This document shows positions 53,120 through 64,000 of a stretch of DNA of 64,000 bases, in pieces (within the stretch, counting starts at the first letter, position 1; each line of letters opens with the position of its first letter). The stretch is from Mucidula mucida (Eukaryota; Basidiomycota; Agaricomycetes; Agaricales; Physalacriaceae), in contig JADNYV010000083.1 in NCBI GenBank assembly GCA_015501055.1, forward strand, positions 62,001 through 126,000. The letters are read 5' to 3'. The translations under genes and the position numbers were made by a program. The notes under the pieces are model-generated. The model did no database searches. It had not been told where the DNA came from and saw only the letters and a program-made list of their open reading frames with translations.

Positions 53120-53761
53120 ATGCACCAGCACCCGTCGTCCCACGCTGACGGAGTCAGCTACCTACTGGACCCCTCATACTACTCATCGCACATGTCCTAC
53201 CAGCCCCGCGTCTACATTGACCGCAAGGGCAACATGCATGACCCAGATTACCGCCACTTTCCCGTGTTATCCTCCATATCCTCGTCGTCCTCCAATTCCC
53301 CCATTACCCCAGACGACGACGACGCCGACTATATCGACCCATTCTCATATCACGCGCCGCGCCGTTCTTCGTCGTTGCTGCGAGCAACCACCCCGTACTA
53401 CCCATCGTCGTCGGTCTCTTCGTCTCCATCGTCCTACGAAGCGTCGCCATTCGATGACGAGCCTTCAGAGAAGGTCCAGGGCAACGCGGTCAAGAAAGCA
53501 TTGCGCCGCCGTCGCGACAGACGACGCGCCTCGCTCGACTCGTACGTCGAGGACATTCAGGAGGAGGAGCAGTACGTTGTGGAGCGCGTGGAGGAGGAGG
53601 TCCAGGATGATGACGCGCTGGAGGCATTGGAGGAGAAGGAGGATCACGGCGCGCCATCCTGCGGCGAAGCCCTAAAGCGGCAATGGCAGTCCATATCCCT
53701 CTCCATGAACTTTCGCATATTCCGCGCGCGCAGACGCTTGAAGCGTGTCCTCAGCAAGTGA
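53120..53761 (+). CDS. Single-exon protein of unknown function (213 aa)
   Basis: No intron. The N-terminus is Tyr/Ser/His-rich and contains YQPRVYIDRKGNMHDPDYR, the most ordered-looking motif. A Ser-rich and Asp-rich linker follows, then a basic stretch (KKALRRRRDRRR), an acidic Glu-rich coiled-coil-like segment and a basic C-terminus (FRIFRARRRLKRVLSK). No membrane segment or catalytic motif; I do not recognise the family. The clean long frame, TATA box and codon use comparable to the cyclins support a real gene. It is the only clear intact gene in the spacer of inverted duplication 2. Confidence 0.75.
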   Translation: MHQHPSSHADGVSYLLDPSYYSSHMSYQPRVYIDRKGNMHDPDYRHFPVLSSISSSSSNSPITPDDDDADYIDPFSYHAPRRSSSLLRATTPYYPSSSVSSSPSSYEASPFDDEPSEKVQGNAVKKALRRRRDRRRASLDSYVEDIQEEEQYVVERVEEEVQDDDALEALEEKEDHGAPSCGEALKRQWQSISLSMNFRIFRARRRLKRVLSK

Positions 53762-54900
53762 CCCTCCTTCGCCTTTCCACTCTCGCTTTTGGATACCCCC
53801 CCGCATCGTCTGTACACCCACTCCCACATCTGTATCACCACCCACACGCGCACACACAGTTATATTTTTCGTGTCCACCCCAAGGGGTCCCTTCTATGCG
53901 CTACCATTTCGCTTTCAACTCTTCGCACATACCTTGTATCTACTTATGCATTACAGACTCGGACGGATTCTTCACATACAAATGACATTGAATGATCATT
54001 ATGACTTGATACTATTATTTCGTTGCACGATTATTTGAGAATCCTTGTTTGTCTTGACATGTCAACTTCGACCTCTGAAGATTCCCGAATACGGATGTTT
54101 GGCAAGTCGAACCTTGCAGTAAGCGCCACACTTGCAGTGATCGAATGGCTTGACTCGATCATTTCCCAGTTCAATAAACCCGCTCGCGCTGAGGTCACAT
54201 CGCCCATGATTAAAAGTCAACCCATCCGACTCTCTCTTTCCACTGACACGCCAATGTAGGCCAAGACACCAGCGACACGTCGTTTGGAAACCCCTAAGCG
54301 CCGAAATAAGGCTGTCTGGCTACAGCAGGCATTCCAGCCGCGTCCATCCGCTTCGATTGACAGTCCGCAGCATTTCTGCGGAGGACAGCCGCGAGCATTC
54401 CGTACACGGAAGCCCCGTGATCATGTGTACACGGCCAAACAGAACACGCCTCCATCGCCTTGTCGTGGGATCAGCGCTTTTCGAACGATGGCGCTTCTGG
54501 AATGTAATATCGCTGTAAAATCAGGAAGCAACGTCCCCACTTGCAGTGTGAGGCTGTCCATTTCCTAAACGAGAAGGCTGAAAGAAAATACATGTCATTT
54601 TGCCCTTATCGGGCCGTGGACGCCTACCCGGGACGAGTTGATGGTAAAGGTGAATTACGATCGAAGAACGTAGTCGACTCATGGCTGATGAGTACAGAGT
54701 TACAAAGGTGAGATGGACACGCAGTCCCCCCGAATGAGCCGAGGCGAAGGGCACCGGAGACCTCGCATCGTGAGTCAGAGCGCAGCAGAAAGCAACATAT
54801 CAGATTCATCGCCTTCAGACAGCAGAACGAGACATTATCATTGGACCCGAACAAACAGAACAAGTCGGTGCGCATGCAGAGAGGCTAGGCTTGGGAGAAG
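53762..54900. other. 3' flank and gene-free stretch
   Basis: A frame at 54284-54568 (94 codons, basic) has no recognisable domain. Block C of the repeat series begins at about 54910. Confidence 0.3.
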
Positions 54901-54909
54901 TAGGACAGC

Positions 54910-57240
54910 AGCTAGGTAGTGGGGACGCCTCGTGGGTGCACCCACCGAACCAAGTCGATTCGTTTCTGTAGATCTATCGCAAGATATGATAACGACAAGT
55001 ATGATGAATGATGACGATTGCGGGGGAAGTAGTCGCGGGGCAGGAACGATGACGCATCAGTTGCGCGACGCGTACACGACCACAAGACCAGGTAGGTCAT
55101 CCGGCAGCGGATCAACAAGAGAGGTGGATATTTACTGTGGCGCGTAGACTCGTGCGCGGCATGGTCGCAGAGCCGGGGAGCTATCTCTACTAGTTTCGAC
55201 GGAGCTGTTTCGGTGAAGCTTCGTAGTAGATACCGGAAACAAACCTTCAAATCATAGGCGCAACCCGACGCGAACGGTCCGCGGTCGACTCCCAATTAGG
55301 AAGGTCATCCCGATCAGGAAGATTTGGCCGCTGCGCCGGTCCCGACCCAGTTTGCTCTCTTTTTTCATCAGTGTCGAACACGCTGTACACTGCTGCCCAA
55401 AATATCTGTAAATCCCTTACGCTTCGGTTAGACCTGCGTACTCGGGCTCGACTTTCTACGCGAAGAAGTGTCAGGTGGCGGCGAACTCGTTCGTTTACGT
55501 CCAGCAGGAGTCTTCCCTGGGCCCTGGCCGCCGAGCGCCCACGCACTTACCTTGCCTCGACTGCTTTTCTATAGGAACACGGTACCCGACGCTAGGAGCT
55601 CCGCATAACATAATGGACATATATAGCCAGTAGCTTTCCTGTTTCTAAGTCCTCCGCTAGCATGTGGCGAAATACCGCAAACATGGATATCAGCTAGGTG
55701 ACAATTATCTCAAGGATGGTGAGGCTTTTGAAGATCGTATGCAATTTGTCGCGGTGCGTTCAATGAGTTTAAGCTTAATCTCCAATCTCCTTCTAACGGC
55801 TTTCTGCGTAGTAGACAACGAAATCGATTTTCGTATGAACTCGAACACGCTGTTCCAACCCAGTTTCCGATGTTATCCAATTCTAAGCGTCATTGGACAG
55901 CGCATCCTCCTAACCTCCCATACGGGCTGCTCCAGACATAAACGCGTGAGTCGTTCTTGTTCAGACTTTGTACTAATATTACGTGACTGAAACAGCTTGC
56001 GTATTTTCAGGACCACTTCCGGATTCTCAGGTTGGACTCTGAGCCACCTACACGTCTTTAACATGCGACCGGGGAAGTCTTAGCTCCCACAGCGCTGCGA
56101 ACCCGACTATTCTTGCCAGTTTCTGCGTTATCTCCTTAGTCGGTATGACAATTCGGGACATCCTAAGCTCGCAAGCACATAAGGTTTGGACGGAACGATT
56201 CAGATTGTTTTCACGAACGCGTAGGTTCGTATCCTCTCAAAATGCCATCATGTTATCGGCGACTCAGGCTAATGGAGCGATGTAGAACGGAAGTGGCGGA
56301 ATATTCTCTAGACTGGCGTACGAAAATGTTATCTGCTTCGCCAATCTTGTGGTTACGCCCTTTATCCCGGCTTCATTGGCGAGCGAGGGTAGGTATCTAT
56401 CTATGCTTCTGATGCGCTAAAGGAATCATTTCTTTCGACAGGTGCCAGTTGAACCGACGTATCAGTCTTCTTTATGAGAGTCAATGGTTCTACACCGGCG
56501 GCACAATACACGGTCAACCACCCCTCCATCCGCTCAATCTCAGGTTACCGACATGACCAGTCTGCTATGTGGTGAAGGTGTCTTACTAGTACTCGTCTCA
56601 TTTCGAATTTGAAGGGAACCTTTGCTCGATGTGAAGCCAAAAAAAGCGTACATAGTGGGTCGCTGCCTTCCTTGGATCGTGTCGGTCAGTTGAACATAGA
56701 TCTGCGTTTTCCAGACCACTCTACATGTCTTCCAGTACAACAAGGCGGAGACGGTCTCGGATCCAGGGTTTCTGGTAGTCCGTATCTTGGGCTCGTCGCT
56801 TCTCGGTTCTTTTGTAGCATGAGGTGTAGCGGAACCCGTTCTAGCAACTGGGCATCACATTTACCGATGCTTTACGCATTGTAAGCAGCGGAGAGTGACA
56901 CCACCTTCCAAGTTTGTCGCATTTACGGGTACGAGCACCGCTACTTTCAAGGTAACACCTTGCATCAAACGCTTAGCCTTGGCTCAACATTCTCAGGTTA
57001 CGTTTGGCGAACCCCTCCGGGCTGGACCTGGGGTTAGCATGATTGGGTGTTTGCATTTTGTAGAGTTCTTTGTAGGAGCTCCTCTTTCCTTGTGTGGCTT
57101 TTCGCCGGAACGCTGTTGAGCCGACGCCACACACGCCCGCGTGATTGGTCATTTACCAATATGCGCACAAACAACAACAAAGACTCTGCTCTTTACCATC
57201 TCTTTGTTCCTCGCATTGTTCTCCGCCATTCCGTGCGCTA
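54910..57240 (+). repeat. Inverted duplication 2, right arm, blocks C-D-G
   Basis: Reverse complement of about 47700 down to 45180. C is about 54910-55240, D (GH31 5' and middle) 55250-56470, and G 56470-57240. Confidence 0.75.
55630..56470 (+). pseudogene. GH31 relic, broken copy
   Basis: Plus-strand counterpart of 46800-45980. The first-intron acceptor region gctttctgcgtag (about 55800), the ccgatgttatccaattc block (55868) and the block around 56440 matching 62690 are recognisable. The frame is broken in many places and ends at the join to block G. Confidence 0.65.
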
Positions 57241-57285
57241 TCTCCGTTTCCATCTCTCACTTGCATAAACCGCGGGTCCAAAACA

Positions 57286-58651
57286 ATGCTGGAACTCTTC
57301 GTCGAATTCTCCTCCCCACCGCCTCCGAAGGCACTTCCTCGACGACTTCTCTACCGTCCATTTCTGAGAACACCAGCCTTTCCGCTCGGTCAAATAGGAC
57401 TTCACTTCTCAGTGACACATCGGCGAAGCGTACTACGCCGACTAGAATACTATACAGACACGCAGACTTTGTATTTGGCCGTGTCCTTGGCGCTGGATCA
57501 TATGGGCGGGTCCACATTGGTCTTCTCATTGTTGTCTATACTAACTCAATGCTAGTGCGGTCCACATATGATGATACGCGCTATTTTGCCATCAAAGCCA
57601 TAAACAAAGCCAGAGTCGTCCGGCGAAAACAAGCACACTATATTGTCAGAGAGGCCGGTATTCTCTCCTCCTTGCACAAGACCCAACGATGTCCATTCGT
57701 CGTCACGTTCTGGGCACGTTCCACGACTCGCAGCACGTCTATATGATAATGGAATTCGTGCAAGGAGGGGATCTGTCCTCGCTCTTGAGGAAGTTCAAGG
57801 TGCGTGTCTGACGCTGGTTCAGAGTTGTTACGAACGTCTGATTGATCCTTAGCGTCTTGACGAACAGCACGCACGGTTCTACGTCGCCGAGGTGTTTATG
57901 GCATTGGACTACCTTCACAGAAGAGACATCGTGCACCGAGACCTCAAACCTGCAAACATCCTCGTGTGCGCGGATGGACACATCAAATTAACGGACTTTG
58001 GGTTCGCGAAAAAGTGCTCTACTACGTCTACGATATGTGGTACTCCAAACTACATCGCGCCCGAGGTATGCCATTGAGTGGACTTGTCCCCTTTCTTTAA
58101 CGATATTGTGTACACCTCTGCAGATTCTTCGCAAAGCCGTCTATACACGGGCTGTTGATTACTACGCGCTGGGTGTGATACTGTATGAGCTGCTGGACGG
58201 GAAAACGCCTTTTCACACATGATCCGGTGGGCCCAAGGAGACGCTCGCTGTCCTCTACTACAAGGCACTCTTCGGGATGATCGTCTGGCCGTCACCGGAC
58301 ATCATCCTAACGGCGCCCAGCGCTTGATTACCCACCTGATGTGGAGAGATCCCGAGATGCGGTTGGGTAGCGGGGACCGTTGAGGTGTATGAACATCGGT
58401 GGTTTGCGAAGATAGATTGGTGGGCGATGTGGGCAAAAAAAGTCCCGCCGCCGCCGCTCATGTTGAACGTAAACGATCCGAAAAGGTGAGTGTTGAGGTT
58501 TCTATGATGCGCTGACGTTAATCGGCCTAATTTCAATAGGATCTTCGAGGGAGAGTACTGTGCGCATTCGGAAGAGCGGTCATCGCAGTCGTTTGGTGAT
58601 CTGTTTGACAATTTTGACTCCATCTTTGGATTTGAGTTGCCCCGGGAGTAG
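57286..58651 (+). pseudogene. AGC/PKA-like protein kinase, broken copy 2
   Basis: Plus-strand sister of 43771-45144. Features in order: start ATG with a 1-nt deletion two codons later, a Ser-rich N-terminus, the ATP loop FGRVLGAGSYGRVHIG, the Lys of RYFAIKAIN, the YMIMEFVQGGDLSSLL hinge, [31 protein letters not shown], an in-frame TGA after TPFHT (about 58220), and a tail ending FGFELPRE. Further downstream breaks lie between 58310 and 58380. The N-lobe is better than in copy 1 and the C-lobe worse, so the two copies decayed independently. The activation segment and GTPxYIAPE motif point to a PKA/AGC-type kinase. Shared introns exclude retroposition. Confidence 0.82.
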
Positions 58652-58779
58652 GCATGATATTTACTCTTTCATCTTGCATTCTTTCATCCATAGCCTTTGC
58701 ATTTCATCGAGCATTACAGCATTCTCATCCACACCACGTGTAGAATTAGCATTCGGATTCCTGTTATCTAACGGTTAAG

Positions 58780-59570
58780 CTTTCAGTAAACTGTAGTTTG
58801 TATGCACAGACTCGCAACGTCAAGGCGGGAACCTTGGGCTGTCTAACTACTTCGGTTCGTGATATTGTGCTACGGTACGGATACTTTACTACCAGGTGAG
58901 TACTCGGTTCTGGACGACCAGCTTGATGACAGAGGCGAATCACCCAAGCTTGACTCCAAGACTACTAAGGCTGAAGGAGCTCGTCCCCAGCGCACGGACA
59001 TTGCCTTTGTTCATTGAACACGTCGTTGGGGAGTAAAAGAATGCCAACGGTCATGTGGACGTTCTGCTGACTCCAATCTTCTATCGTGCGTCAGCTATCT
59101 CGTACATTGTCGTCAATGATGATGCTGAGAGGCGGAGACTCTCTGAGAATGTACTCGAACCTTGAGAATGGTTTTCCTTCGGCCCTCCACTGCCGACAAG
59201 ATTGGGGTTCGTCTGTTCATCATAACTCCCCAAAACTTCTGAGAACGTACTCGAAGAAATGTCCTCCCGGACGCTCTCCGATTCTATCATACGCTATGTG
59301 TCCAACACATCATCATTGTATTCGGAGTTTCCTCGTATTCAAGGATCAAGACGAAGCTTGCCAGCCGGTCTTTCTACAGGTATCTTCTGTAGGCCGGTTA
59401 ATTCACAGGACTTTGTTGTTCACCGGATCCATCTTTAGCTTCACCGGTGAGATCGTCTTCAGAAGGCGTGTCTCCCGATACGCGCGGATTGGAAGAATAA
59501 ACCAAACTGGTTCTCTTTCTGTGATCCTCGCTTGATCTTTAGCAATGCGCTCAGTCATCGAATTGCGACA
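58780..59570 (+). repeat. Block E, third copy
   Basis: Lies between the kinase 3' end and block A, as at 43620-42650 in reverse. It includes the reversed tttagcaatgcgctcagtca block at 59538. Confidence 0.7.
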
Positions 59571-59599
59571 CTCAGACGAATGTGTATGACCAATGGCTG

Positions 59600-61690
59600 A
59601 TTCAACCTACTATGCGTTTCTTGATGCTTGGAAGTTGACTCAGTCCTTTAACATGCGCTTCCGACAATGATTAGATATCGAATTCAACTGTTGGCTCGCT
59701 AAGCCGGGCGCTGAATCTGATGCTACCCCACTCTCCGAGTCGCTCGAATAAATCAGGGTTGGGTGTTCAATGAAAGTGCTAAGATATCCTCACAGGGGGT
59801 ACTCACTCGTAAACTAGGGAGAACACAACAATCTACAAATCCAGATTCCGAGGAGAGAAGGGGGGGTTCCGTACGGCTATCACACAGTTGGTATGCACCT
59901 CTTCTCACGAGAACCCAATCATACAATACGCGCCACGGAAACTCTCCGTTATGCCTCCTGTTGGTGAGACGACTCGGATTTTCGATCTCATGAAGAGACG
60001 TGTACCATTTAATAATGCGCCACCATCCTAGTTCTACTGCTTGGCAGCTTGCACGCGTTTACTACCTTCTCCGTCTATCCTTTCCTCTATAGTTTGCATC
60101 CGACTCAAGACCCAGGGCGAAGGTCAAGCAGAAATCGAGGGCGAAGCGGTTCGACCATATTGATTGAACTTGGCCAGCGCAAGTCTCACTGGCAGGGCGT
60201 CAATATCGCAATTGTTCTCTCCGTCGCGTATCTTGAGCTTGAGGTAAATCCTGTGCAACATGCCCATGAAGCCTTCGAGAGGAGGTGCATGTGTCCGCCG
60301 GCCCGGTATAGTGAAAGACGAAGAGTACCCGTCTATTTCTGCGGAACGACGGAACCAACGGGACATGTCGGACGCAGCTGACTGTATCGTCAGATTGAAT
60401 TATCCGAGTTGCAACGATAAGCATACCTTGGCGAGCGGAAGTTCCATCCTTGCTTCAATACACATGTCCTTGGCGCATTTCTTGTGATAGAGGCGAGTAT
60501 TCATCAGATTCATAGTGAATCGAAACTACCGCTAGTCTATCCTATTCCTCTATAGGTAGTATCCGACACGACCCATCGCGCCGAATCTTGAAGTTCACTA
60601 AGACATCAAGGGCGAGGCGATTGGTAGTAGTTGAATGAATTTGGACAGCTGTTCTCATTTTAATCCGGATCTCGACCAAGCTTGGTCGCTTCTTCATTAG
60701 TATCAGTAAAATCCTTTTCAGCATACCAAATATGTCGCCTGCAGACCGTAGAGCAAGAGTCACGCAGAGCCTGAAAAAGTGGGTTCGGCGCTTGAAGGGC
60801 GCGTATAGGTTCCATGAGGCTTTAAGATCCACGGATATGGCGAAGGCAGCTGACATTGGTTACAGTAGCGAGGAGGCCTCGTGGTGGGTGGCAGCTCGAA
60901 GGGAGGTGGCAGCTGCGGTACGCTCTGAACGATGCGTGTAGCTGAATGTCGCGTAGGTTATAGCTGCAACCGAGTCAAGTCGATTCAATTCGTACAACAC
61001 GTGGATCTATAGCAATAGAGATATGATAACGCGAATCATAAGATATCGATTGCGGGGAAGTAAATAGTTGAGGGGCAGGTACGATGACGCATAGTTGTGC
61101 GACACGTAAAGACGAGGCAGTAGGTCATTGGGAAAACCTCTCAGCGGTGAATATAATCAGCAAAAGAAGGAGCTGATAAGTACATTTACTGTAGTCACTC
61201 GAGAAGAATGGAAACACGTACATTACAACGATGGACAATCTTCCACTCTGGTTTCAAGCAGACATTTCCCACAGAAGCTGCTGCAGACATAAACACCGTA
61301 TGTTGCAGTGGAAAGCAATCCTTGAAATCGGTGGGTTTCCCAATCAAGAAGGTCGTCCCGATCAGGAGACGGTTCTCGACCCAGCTTGCTCTCTTCTCCC
61401 ATCAGTGTCTGACACGCTGTACACTCTGCTCAGGATTTCCGTATTTTCTAGGGCACACCCGACATTCAGGATGGGATTCTATTGCGACATACTGTATGCC
61501 TGGCATTGGCATCGAGTTCCCCCCCCACAAAGTTTACGTCCAGGAGCCATCCCTGCCCGCCGGGACTATACCGCCTAAGCACGCCGTCTTATCGTTGCCT
61601 CAAGTTCTGCTAGCCGAGAGTGGGCATTACTAGGCGCGTTCTATCACATAATGCACATATAAAGGCAACAACTTTCCATTTTATGCAGTA
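59600..61690 (+). repeat. Blocks A-B-C and start of D, leading into GH31
   Basis: A (truncated) is about 59600-60050, B 60120-60940, and C 60950-61200, followed by the conserved stretch upstream of GH31. The same series occurs at 9310 (plus) and at 42640 and 48950 (minus). Because it always precedes GH31, part of C-D is probably the GH31 promoter. Confidence 0.7.
60732..60941 (+). other. 69-codon ORF in block B, longest copy
   Basis: Reads KKWVRRLKGAYRFHEALR and later SSEEASWWVAARREVAAAV, a composition typical of helical protein. The homologous stretches at 10470-10660 (plus), 40860-41050 and 47700-47900 (minus) are interrupted by stops or indels. It may be a decayed exon or a small gene; unknown family. 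Confidence 0.35.
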
Positions 61691-61698
61691 TCGCAAAT

Positions 61699-64000
61699 AT
61701 GGTCAAGTTCTCCGCTGGCATGTGGGAGAATGCTCCACACGTCGCTATCAGCTGGGCGACAGAGATCGTGAAGAGTGAGGCTTTTGAAGATCGTATTCGA
61801 TGTATCGCGGTGCGTTTGAGCCTATGCTTGGTCTCTAAACCTCCTTCTAACGGTTTTATGCATAGACCACGAAGCGGATACGCTCTCGCGGTGATACTTT
61901 AAACGCGGCTACGCTCACACTTGACTGTTCTTCTCCAATTCCCGATGTTATCCAATTCGAAGCGTGTCATTGGAAAGCGCACAAGCCTACCCTCCAAGGA
62001 CCGCATTTCGAACTGTTTCCAGACGTAACGCGAAACAATCTGTGCGTCGTCCTGGCTAACCTTGGCTCATCTTACATTATGAAAACAGACTGCGTTCCGT
62101 CAAGACCACCTACGGATTCTTAGGTCGGAGTCTGAGCTAACACTCGCCACCGACACGCTGTCTGCTGTCTTCGACACGCGCCCGGGGCAGTTCAACTTTG
62201 GTGTACGTTCCCACAGCGCCGCGAATCCGACCAGTATCTCGCCAGTCGATGCGTCTGGGTATCTGCTCACACACTTTGGAGGGCGATCACTCGGATATGT
62301 GAAGCGCGATACCAACCTGGGACACCCTAATCTCAATCTTACCGATCCGGACAAGGGCGACATGTGGATGACGGTGCAGTTTCAGACTTATGTGGGCGAA
62401 AAAATATACGGCTTGGGCGAACGATTTGGACCGTTCGTAAAAAATGGACAGGTTCGTGGTCGCTCCAATCATTTGTTACTCAATGTCGAACGCGACGAAC
62501 AGGCTGTTGAGATGTGGAATGAGAGTGGAGGGACGTCCTCTGAACTGGCGTACAAAAGTATTCCCTTTTTCCTCAGCTCGCGTGGGTACGGCGTGTTCGT
62601 TGCTTCTCTGGTTTCGTCAGCTTCGAGATTCAGAGCGAAAGTAAGCGATAGTGGTACTTCCGTTTCCGCAGACGAATGATTCTTTGGACAGGTGCAAGTA
62701 GAATCAACATATCCGTCCCATTAGAAGCGATCTCGCTCTACATTGTACACGGCCCTACTCCAAAGGCAATCATTGAGCGATATACAAGCATCACTGGACG
62801 CCCAGCACTTCCTCCACCTTGGACCTTTGACCTATGGCTTTCCACGTCGTTTACCACTGAATATGACGAGTCGACGGTTACGAGCTTCCTTCAAGGCATG
62901 CAGGATCGAGATATTTCTGTGGGAGTATTCCACTTTGATTCCTACTGGATGAAGGCATTCCAGTGGTGCGATTTCGAGTTTGACAACAAGTTTTTCCCGG
63001 ACGCGAAGGGACAGCTTTCGCGTCTGAAGGAGAAGGGGTACAAGGTCAGTCGCGAGTTTTATTCGAGTTTAGTGCACTCAAGAAGGAAAGATCTGCGTCT
63101 GGATCAACCCATACATTGCTCAGGAAAGCAAGATTTTCGATGAAGGCGTTAAAGGAGGCTTTTTTGTCAAGAAACAGGATGGGAGCGTATGGCAGTTCGA
63201 TTATTGGGTTTGTGCCATTACGCTTCGAGACGTCTGTTCTGAGTAACGTTGTAGCAAGCGGGCATGGCCTTTGTCGATTTTACCAATCCCGCTGCATGCG
63301 CGTGGTACCAGTCCAAACTTGTTGCCCTCATGGATATGGGCGTCGATACTTTCAAGGTAACACCTCCCCCAAAAACTTTCGTCCTGACTGAACGCTTTCA
63401 GACCGACTTTGGCGAACGCATCCCAACGGCAATACGGTCTACTTCGATGGCTCGCATCCTGCCAAGATGCACAACTATTATGCTTTCCTTTACAACAAAA
63501 TCACATTCGAGGCCGTGGAGAAGTACAAGGGCAAGCATGAAGCGATTGTTTTTGCGCGCGCTGCGACGGCTGGTGGGCAGCGGTTCCCTGTGCATTGGGG
63601 TGGAGACCCGTTGTCGACGTTCGAGGCTATGGCGGAGACGTTGAGGGGCGGGTTGAGTTTGGGCGTGTCGGGGTTCGGGTACTGGGCGCATGATATCGGG
63701 GGATTCATGCACGATTTGGGTATGTTGCTTTACGATGCTTTACTTTATGCTGACGTCAAGCAGGTGGTGGAGGTTTTCATGGAGGCGTTGATCCCGCATT
63801 GTATAAACGGTGGTTCGCGTTTGGAGCGTTATCAAGTCATTCGCGGTTACATGGGAGTGGCAGTTATCGGGTGTGTTGAGTAGCGCTCGATGTACATAAA
63901 AGTTGACATTTCTTCAGGTGCCATGGCTCGTAGACGAAACTGGCGAAGCCGATCTAGTGCTGAAGAAATTCATCGACCTCAAGCTTTCGCTCATGCCCTA
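61699..64000 (+). pseudogene. GH31 alpha-glycosidase (alpha-xylosidase-like), nearly complete but frame-broken, runs off window
   Basis: Starts MVKFSAGMW, with short introns throughout. Landmarks are VIQFEACHWKAHKP, GPHFELFPDV, EKIYGLGERFGPFVKNGQ, EMWNESGGTSSELAYKSIPF, SLYIVHGPTPKAI, GRPALPPPWTFDLWLSTSF, VGVFHFDSYWM, ICVWINPYIAQES, AGMAFVDFTNPAA, FKTDFGERIP with the nucleophile Asp (63405), AATAGGQRFPVHWGGD with the acid/base Asp (63605), GFGYWAHDIGGF and YKRWFAFGALSSHSR. This order fits GH31 enzymes such as alpha-xylosidases, which remove xylose from xyloglucan fragments. Three single-base losses disturb the frame: near 62030, near 62600 (after GVFV) and near 63425 (after ERIP). They could be true lesions or assembly errors. 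The remaining splice junctions are in phase. The 3' end is outside the window. Confidence 0.8.

Noticed and set aside
52706..53143. 145-codon minus-strand ORF
   Set aside because: Overlaps the promoter and start of the 53.1-kb gene in antisense and has no domain.

Overview
The window looks like nuclear DNA of a basidiomycete fungus, probably a mushroom-forming Agaricomycete. Its genes carry many short introns (about 43-66 nt), coding regions are compact, and there is a fungal Ty3/gypsy chromovirus and a GH31 alpha-glycosidase family. All identifications were made by reading the sequence; nothing was searched against a database.

Layout. 1-4.8 kb is ordinary gene space: the 3' part of an unrecognised gene, a Ser/Thr-rich single-pass membrane protein, and naa10 (catalytic subunit of the NatA N-terminal acetyltransferase). 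4.8-9.3 kb is decayed sequence with a doubtful gene at about 5.6-6.3 kb and a degenerate repeat copy (F). 9.3-26.2 kb is the left arm of a large inverted repeat. It is interrupted by a very young 10.77-kb LTR retrotransposon (12008-22773) with two identical 216-bp LTRs, a 5-bp target duplication, a gag-protease ORF and a pol ORF separated by one in-frame UGA, and a third long ORF in the env position. 26.2-36.2 kb is the loop of that inverted repeat and holds intact genes: naa20 (NatB catalytic subunit), a divergently transcribed AT-hook/coiled-coil protein, and two tandem Pho80-type cyclins. 36.2-42.6 kb is the right arm, which lacks the retrotransposon and so preserves the empty insertion site.

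39.5-62 kb forms a second, overlapping inverted duplication. Its unit is: conserved non-genic blocks E-A-B-C, the 5' part of a GH31 gene (D), a short block (G), and an AGC/PKA-like kinase. Both kinase copies and most GH31 copies are broken, each at different places, and they keep introns at the same positions, so copying was at the DNA level. The spacer of this palindrome (about 47.7-54.9 kb) contains a single-exon gene at 53.1 kb. The window ends inside the best preserved GH31 copy (61699 to the edge), which keeps its catalytic aspartates but has about three single-base frame breaks.

The most interesting parts are the retrotransposon, with its UGA recoding site and unexplained third ORF, and the nested inverted duplications that have multiplied a GH31/kinase cassette.
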